From: Nipponacmea schrenckii
Lineage: Eukaryota; Mollusca; Gastropoda; Lottiidae
Assembly: GCA_030562195.1 (NCBI GenBank)
Contig: JAUJPP010000003.1
Location: forward strand, 28,960,602 to 29,024,601
Reading direction: 5' to 3'
DNA: 64,000 nucleotides
Shown in pieces: positions 59,031 through 64,000 of this stretch. Numbering within the stretch: position 1 is the first letter of the stretch; each line of letters opens with the position of its first letter. The notes below the pieces were generated by a model. It was not told the DNA's origin and made no database searches. It was given only the letters and a program-made list of their open reading frames with translations. Both the position numbers and the translations under genes were made by a program.

Positions 59031-61403
59031 CGTCCCGGGGGTAAATGAATTCCTCGTCAAGATCTATCAAATCTTCATCCTGAGGAACTGAAATCTCTTG
59101 AGAAATATCTTCATTAAATAATTCTACATCTTGATCTTCAAACTGACTATCAATATGGTTCTGTATCCCGACTATTGCTGCCAATATATTATCTACTTTC
59201 GTTTTACTCTGAAAAATAAATATATAGGGCCTACGTTAAGTTTACAATCTTAATATATTTAATTTTAGAAATAGTTATATACCACGATACACATAACTTT
59301 TAAATATTCATATTTTTTTTTTGGTTATTAATCAATCCCTGGTCATTGAAGGAGGTTTTGAGTGAAGACAATGTAGGGTTAAATTCACACCACCCTAACG
59401 ACGGAGCTGAATCTTCGACCCCTGTAAAATAATATCCACAGTAAATAATTCCTGGTCTACAGTAGGCCTATAAACTTACGTCGGTATCTTCAGGTTGAAC
59501 TTCCTCCATCGTTATCTGACCATCTTTATTTTTATCTAACTCTACCCCAAGCTACAATCACAATGGTTATTATTATTATTATTATTATACAGTGCTTATA
59601 TAGCGCTTATCTAAAAAACAATTACTCGTACTCTATGCGCTTTACAGTTATTATTCTGGGGAATTATTATTAATTTTTCTAATGGCTAGCTATACGAAAA
59701 TCTGCAGAATCGAATTCTGTATAAGCGTCTCCAATACATTATAATCGTCAAAAATATCAAGCCAATAGCGTCTGTTATATTCGATACACCCAAAACCTCC
59801 AGGTCCGTAACCAGACTGCACCCTTAAGGGGGGCATCGATTACTGCGAGGGGGGGGGGGCGAACAAATGTTCTGTGATGGAACACTATGAAAAAATTTCC
59901 AAGGGGCCTGGAAACCCCATAGATTGTGATATCGATGGCATTTGTACAAGATCCATATCGGATAGCCAGATACTGACAAAATATTTCAAACAATTGAACC
60001 ATTGTTCGTTTAACACTGTATCTACGATATCCTAGACTTAAGACCTGTTTGATACGTGGCAATGATGTGCCCTAGATAGCACTGGTCGGATGACCCACAC
60101 ATCTTTATCTTTACTTACCTCTCGTGCCTTCTCTGATAATTTACGTAAATCTTCTTTAATCATTGGATCTATACCCTGTAACATAGTGACTAGAGTATAT
60201 TGTTAGACAACAGAAAGAAAGGGGAGGGGGGGGGGGCTATGCCCTGTAATATATATTGTCTTGTTAGGCCCGTAGGCAGCCTGCATACTGAAGTGGGGAG
60301 GGGCATCGAATACTGTGAGTGGCAGAAAAAATGACGTTTTCTAATTGAATACTATCAAAATTTGTCCAGGAGGTCAAAAAACATTCAATGGGAAGCAACC
60401 ACCCCCTTCCCCTTGGCACGGGCCTGGATCTACTTGCTACAGTGACCCACGGTAGAAACATGAGTTTTTAAGTAATCATTCATTCAAACAGATACCCAGG
60501 AGTATAAAACATGTTTTTAGAAAAATCAAAATTTTAAAAGATTTACCGTATCTTGTAAATCATATTCCTCTAATTCCTACAAAATAACGAAAATTAGAAT
60601 TAATACAAACTGGGGTGATAAAGGGATATATTGGGTGGGGAGAGAGATTGGTGGGGTGGGGAGAGATTGGTGGGGTGGAGAGAGATTGATGAGCTGAGGA
60701 GAGAGATTGGTGTGGTGGGGTGAGGAGCCGGATTGGTGAGTTGAGGAGAGGGATTGGTGAGGTGCCTGATTTTTAGGGTAAGGAACCGGATTGTTAGGGT
60801 AAGGAACCGGATTGTGGGGTGGGTAGAGGGATTGGTGTGCTTATGACCTCCATTACCTGTCACATCTCACACTACTTTATGTAATAACAGAAATGTGAAG
60901 GAAAATGTATGTTCTCTTCTTGTGACCTTGGCCAGTGCTTCTATAGGAGAGTATCTTCTATAACACCCAATACTATTATTAAAGACTGAAATGATTTTTA
61001 TTATAAGGGAGATAATTTATAACTTACAGGAAAGATAGAGTAAAGAAAATCTGATTCAGGTAAAGTATTATTAACAGCTGTGTCTAGTAATCCAATAAAA
61101 AATTCTCTGAAAAACACAAATAAAATTTTGATCACAGGGCATATTTAGGATATGTAATCCTCGTCAGGGCAGGTTGTTTTGGAAAGTGAGTTTAACTTCC
61201 AAATATACAAAAATGTGAAAAGATAGATTTAATTCTGTGTTTACTTACTTGATATTTTCAATAGATTCTAATAATTCCGAGTCAATGCTCTCAGTTTCAA
61301 CGTTTTGTAAAGTTGGTAGGTGTGTTGAATCAGTCTGTGATATCACCCCAGTAAACAACGTTATAATAAAACATATTAATATTACACTTGTGTACGGTTT
61401 CAT
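59023..61403 (-). CDS. ER-lumenal EF-hand protein with RDEL, JmjC-less paralogue
   Basis: Six minus-strand exons in phase: 61403-61249, 61106-61028, 60576-60547, 60175-60119, 59551-59480 and 59208-59023 (TAA), giving 192 aa. A signal peptide (MKPYTSVILICFIITLFTGV) is followed almost directly by SELLESIENIK, which equals the end of JmjC exon 6 (SLLESVENIK) with the same split codon. Further matches are LPESDFLYSIFP with LSKSDFLHSLFP, MIKEDLRKLSEKAREVLG with LIKEDLDQFTVKAQELG, and the EF-hand DKNKDGQITMEE (113-124). DLIDLDEEF lies near the RDEL C-terminus, a KDEL-type retrieval signal. Two exons have identical lengths (79 and 72 nt). It has no catalytic domain. A role as an ER Ca2+-binding partner or regulator of the oxygenase is inference. 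Confidence 0.88.
59565..60110. repeat. Dispersed repeat fragments in intron 4 of the RDEL gene
   Basis: An (ATT)n run is followed by a TATAGCGCTTATC ... GCGCTTTACAG element (59565-59650). Then comes a fragment with GGTCCGTAACCAGACTGCA, a 10-G run and CCAAGGGGCCTGGAAACCC (59800-59930). A relative of the second fragment lies at 60265-60435 (AGGCCCGTAGGCAGCCTGCA ... GGCACGGGCCTGG). They are probably old transposon pieces. Confidence 0.5.
60615..60860. repeat. GGGGAGAGAGATTGGTG purine-rich tandem repeat
   Basis: About ten irregular 18-30 bp units (GGGTGGGGAGAGAGATTGGT; GGTAAGGAACCGGATTG) in intron 2 of the RDEL gene. The purine bias produces a stop-free minus-strand frame that is not a gene. Confidence 0.8.
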
Positions 61404-61597
61404 TTTAAGTTATTTCCAGTTCTATAACGTCATACAAGGACGATATACCGATCCGTCAACGATATACGTTCAAGATTGAAGTAGTATTCAATAAATAAGC
61501 GGAATGTTAACAGCCGTTTCAGTTCAATATTTTCTTTAGAAATATAAATCGGATAATTTACACTATTGAAATATATTTCGATAATTTCTACTACCTT

Positions 61598-62990
61598 CAA
61601 ACTGTTACAAATCAATCAGTAAAGCTGATTGTTATAAAGAAGTACTCGTCCAATTGCTAAGACAACTTTTCCAGTTGATAGATCTCAATTCTAGACAGCT
61701 TTACCAACTGATGGGTCTCAATTCTAGCAGTTTTACCAACTGATAGGTCTCAATTTCAAACAGTTTTACCAGCTGATAGATCTCGATTTTAGACCTTTTT
61801 ACCAGCTGATAGATCTCAATTTTAGAAATTTCAAACTGTTACAAATCAATCAGTAAAGCTGATTGTTATAAAGAAGTACTCGTCCAATTGCTAAGACAAC
61901 TTTTCCAGTTGATAGATCTCAATTCTAGACAGCTTTACCAAATGATGGGTCTCAATTCTAGCAGTTTTACCAACTGATAGATCTCAATTTCAGACAGTTT
62001 TACCAGCTGATAGATCTCAATTTTAGACAGTTTTACAGGTGATAGATCTCAATTTTAGACAGTTTTACAAGCTAAAAGATCTTAATTCAAGACAGTTTTA
62101 CCAGCTGATAGATCTCAATTTTAGACATTTTTACCAGCTGATACGTCTCAATTGTACACAGTTTTACCAGCTGATAAATCTCAATTTTAGACAGTTTTTT
62201 TACCGGCTGATAGATCTCAATTTTACAGTTTTACAAGCTGATAGATCTTAATTCAAGACAGTTTTACCAGCTGATAGATCTCAATTTTAGACATTTTACC
62301 AGCTGATACGTCTCAATTGTACACAGTTTTACCAGTTGATAGATCTCAATTTTAGACAGTTTTACAAGCTGATAGATCTCAATTTTAGACAGTTTTACCA
62401 GCTGATAGACTCAGTTATATACAACTTTACCAGTTGATAGATCTCATTTTTAGACAGTTTTACCAGCTGATAGATCTCAATTTTACACAGTTTACCAGCT
62501 GATAGATCTCAATTTTTGACAGCTTTACAAGCTGATAGATCTCAATTTTAGACAGTTTACCAACCGATAGATCTCAATTTCAAACAGTTTTACCAGCTGA
62601 TAGATCTCGATTTCAGACAGCTTTACCAGTTGATAGATCTCGATTTCAGACAGTTTTACCAACTGATAGACTCAGTTATATACAACTTTACTAGTTGATA
62701 GATCTCATTGTTAGACAGTTTTACCAGCTGATAGATCTCGATTTCAGACAGTTTTACCAACTGATAGACTCAGTTATATACAACTTTACCAGTTGATAGA
62801 TCTCATTGTTAGACAGCTTTGCCAGCTGATAGACTCAGTTATAGACAGTTTTACCAGCTGATAGATCTCAATTTTACACAGTTTACCAACCGATAGATCT
62901 AAATTTTAGACAGCTTTACCAGCTGATAGATCTCGATTTCAGACAACTTTACCAGTTGATAGATCTCGATTTCAGAGATACATGTATACC
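61598..62990. repeat. About 33-bp minisatellite array upstream of the RDEL gene
   Basis: The unit is TTTTACCAGCTGATAGATCT followed by CAATTTTAGACAG, about 40 copies with many small length changes. A 234-bp block with unique sequence (AACTGTTACAAATCAATCAG ... GTACTCGTCCAATTGCTAAG) occurs at both 61598 and 61832, so part of the flank was co-amplified. It lies about 200 bp upstream of the RDEL gene start and would sit in or next to its promoter. Confidence 0.93.
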
Positions 62991-63660
62991 CTAACTTCGT
63001 GGCTTTGTAGATGAGCACCATTTTTCTGTGTACTATGGATGTGTTGGTCTACTTCGTTCCAACTAGGATGACTGCAACCTTGCTGTAATTACCATTCCAG
63101 TACCCCAACAATAAATTGTTTGCAAGTTTAAAAGACCGCCCAGTTTGTCTGCTTTGGGCTAATTTTCAACTTCTTCTCATGTCTAGTCTTTAGAATAAAC
63201 AGATGTCAATGTCTGTCTTTATTCATCGTGGAAGTGTGAGACACAAGCTACATTTTATATCCATGTTGTGTAGATCTTTGTTTAATCTTGGTTTTTCAGA
63301 GTATTATTCCTAAATTAAAGGAAAGATTATCATGAGATGGGAGATAATCGAAAAATTATAGGTAATAATCAGACTACAGTTAATTCCTTATATTTCCACG
63401 TTTGACTTCTACATAGATGTATCAAAATCAGGTGAAGGGTGAACACAAAATAATTAATATTCGTCTTGTTGGGTAGTGGCCCTGTAATCAATGTAGGTTC
63501 TTTCTGGCGTTAATTCTGACAGGAACTGTTACTATGGTAACCTTATAACATCATCAAGCCAAGTTAGACGCCCTCTTCTTTCCATAAACATGTCAGAACT
63601 GTTAAAAGTAAGTAGTTTCAGATAGTAATTCTCTTTGAACTGGAAGCGTTTTCCGGGAGC
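62991..63660. other. Unique DNA with a possible short first exon
   Basis: On the + strand, ATG at 63590 starts MSELLK, followed directly by a consensus donor GTAAGT at 63608. This may be the first coding exon of a gene continuing beyond the window, but six codons are too few to be sure. The segment 63338-63385 resembles the MTRES1 upstream flank. Nothing else is seen. Confidence 0.3.
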
Positions 63661-63699
63661 CGACAAATAATTAATTCACTGTTAATAAATATATGATAT

Positions 63700-64000
63700 A
63701 TAAAATATGGTTTTCCGATGAAAATTGATAATTTGATCCGGTGGAAACGACTTCCAAAATCGCGTCAGATGTAGGCCTATTCTCCGGGTTTCCTAGTTTG
63801 TAAAGTTTTCCGGGGGAGAACCCCCGAAACATCCCGCCATGTCGGTAAAACGCAGAATAAGTCGACAAAGGACATAGAAAACATATGCTTTTCCGATGAA
63901 AATTGATAATTTGGTCCAGTGGAAAAGACTTCCAAAATCGCGTCAGATGTATTCTCCGGGTTTCCCAGTTTGGAAAATTTTCCGGGGGAGAACACCCGAA
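63700..64000. repeat. 178-bp tandem repeat, about 1.7 copies
   Basis: TTTTCCGATGAAAATTGATA, CTTCCAAAATCGCGTCAGAT and TTCCGGGGGAGAAC recur at 63711 and 63889. The array continues past the right edge. The apparent minus-strand open frames are repeats of each other and have no recognised domain. Confidence 0.85.

Overview
The window is nuclear DNA of an invertebrate animal. Its genes have many exons with GT-AG introns, the base composition is AT-rich, and there are no bacterial signals. Dispersed repeats such as the element beginning TTTTTATACGCCCACA at about 18.1 kb, and a tRNA-derived repeat, suggest a lophotrochozoan and most likely a mollusc. That placement is inference; no database was searched.

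Five protein genes could be reconstructed exon by exon, each with consistent reading phase. (1) + strand, 4160-12623: a membrane-anchored acyltransferase of the wax-ester synthase/DGAT (WSD) superfamily, 5 coding exons, 1051 aa. (2) - strand, 29507-19953: the hnRNP Q/R orthologue (SYNCRIP), 11 coding exons, 623 aa. (3) + strand, 36262-54704: a JmjC (cupin-type) 2-oxoglutarate oxygenase with a signal peptide, a C-terminal EF-hand and a terminal HDEL, 11 coding exons, about 444 aa. (4) - strand, 57840-56165: a mitochondrial S4-like RNA-binding protein matching MTRES1 (C6orf203), 4 exons, 263 aa. (5) - strand, 61403-59023: a 192-aa protein with a signal peptide, the same EF-hand tail as gene 3 and a terminal RDEL, but no JmjC domain. 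Genes 3 and 5 share intron phases and two identical exon lengths, so they are tail-sharing paralogues facing each other across MTRES1.

More than half of the window is tandem repeat. About 20 unrelated minisatellites (units 4 to 132 bp) fill introns and intergenic DNA: 51 bp (1-3560), 73 bp (7.3-9.0 kb), 20 bp (12.6-13.2 kb), about 71-78 bp (14.1-15.6 kb), 28 bp (16.1-17.9 kb), 16 and 32 bp (20.6-22.2 kb), 39 bp (32.4-34.8 kb), 62 bp (37-38 kb), ATTC-type (39.2-40.7 kb), 110 bp (41.6-42.2 kb), 132 bp (42.7-43.2 kb), 52 bp (44.6-46.7 kb), 47 bp tRNA-derived (47-50.7 kb), 42 bp (52-52.6 kb), and about 33 bp (61.6-63 kb). Several carry gene-relevant motifs: splice acceptors plus the start of an exon, splice donors, a Pol III A box, paired nuclear-receptor half-sites, or a copied stop codon with the ER-retrieval codons in front of it.

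Non-autonomous DNA elements with terminal inverted repeats (15.7, 31.0 and 55.7 kb) and a foldback family (10, 31, 41.5 and 54 kb) make up much of the rest. Many long apparent open frames are only repeats whose unit is a multiple of three. The most notable biology is the pair of ER-lumenal EF-hand proteins (one with and one without an oxygenase domain) and the way minisatellites have grown from splice sites and stop codons.
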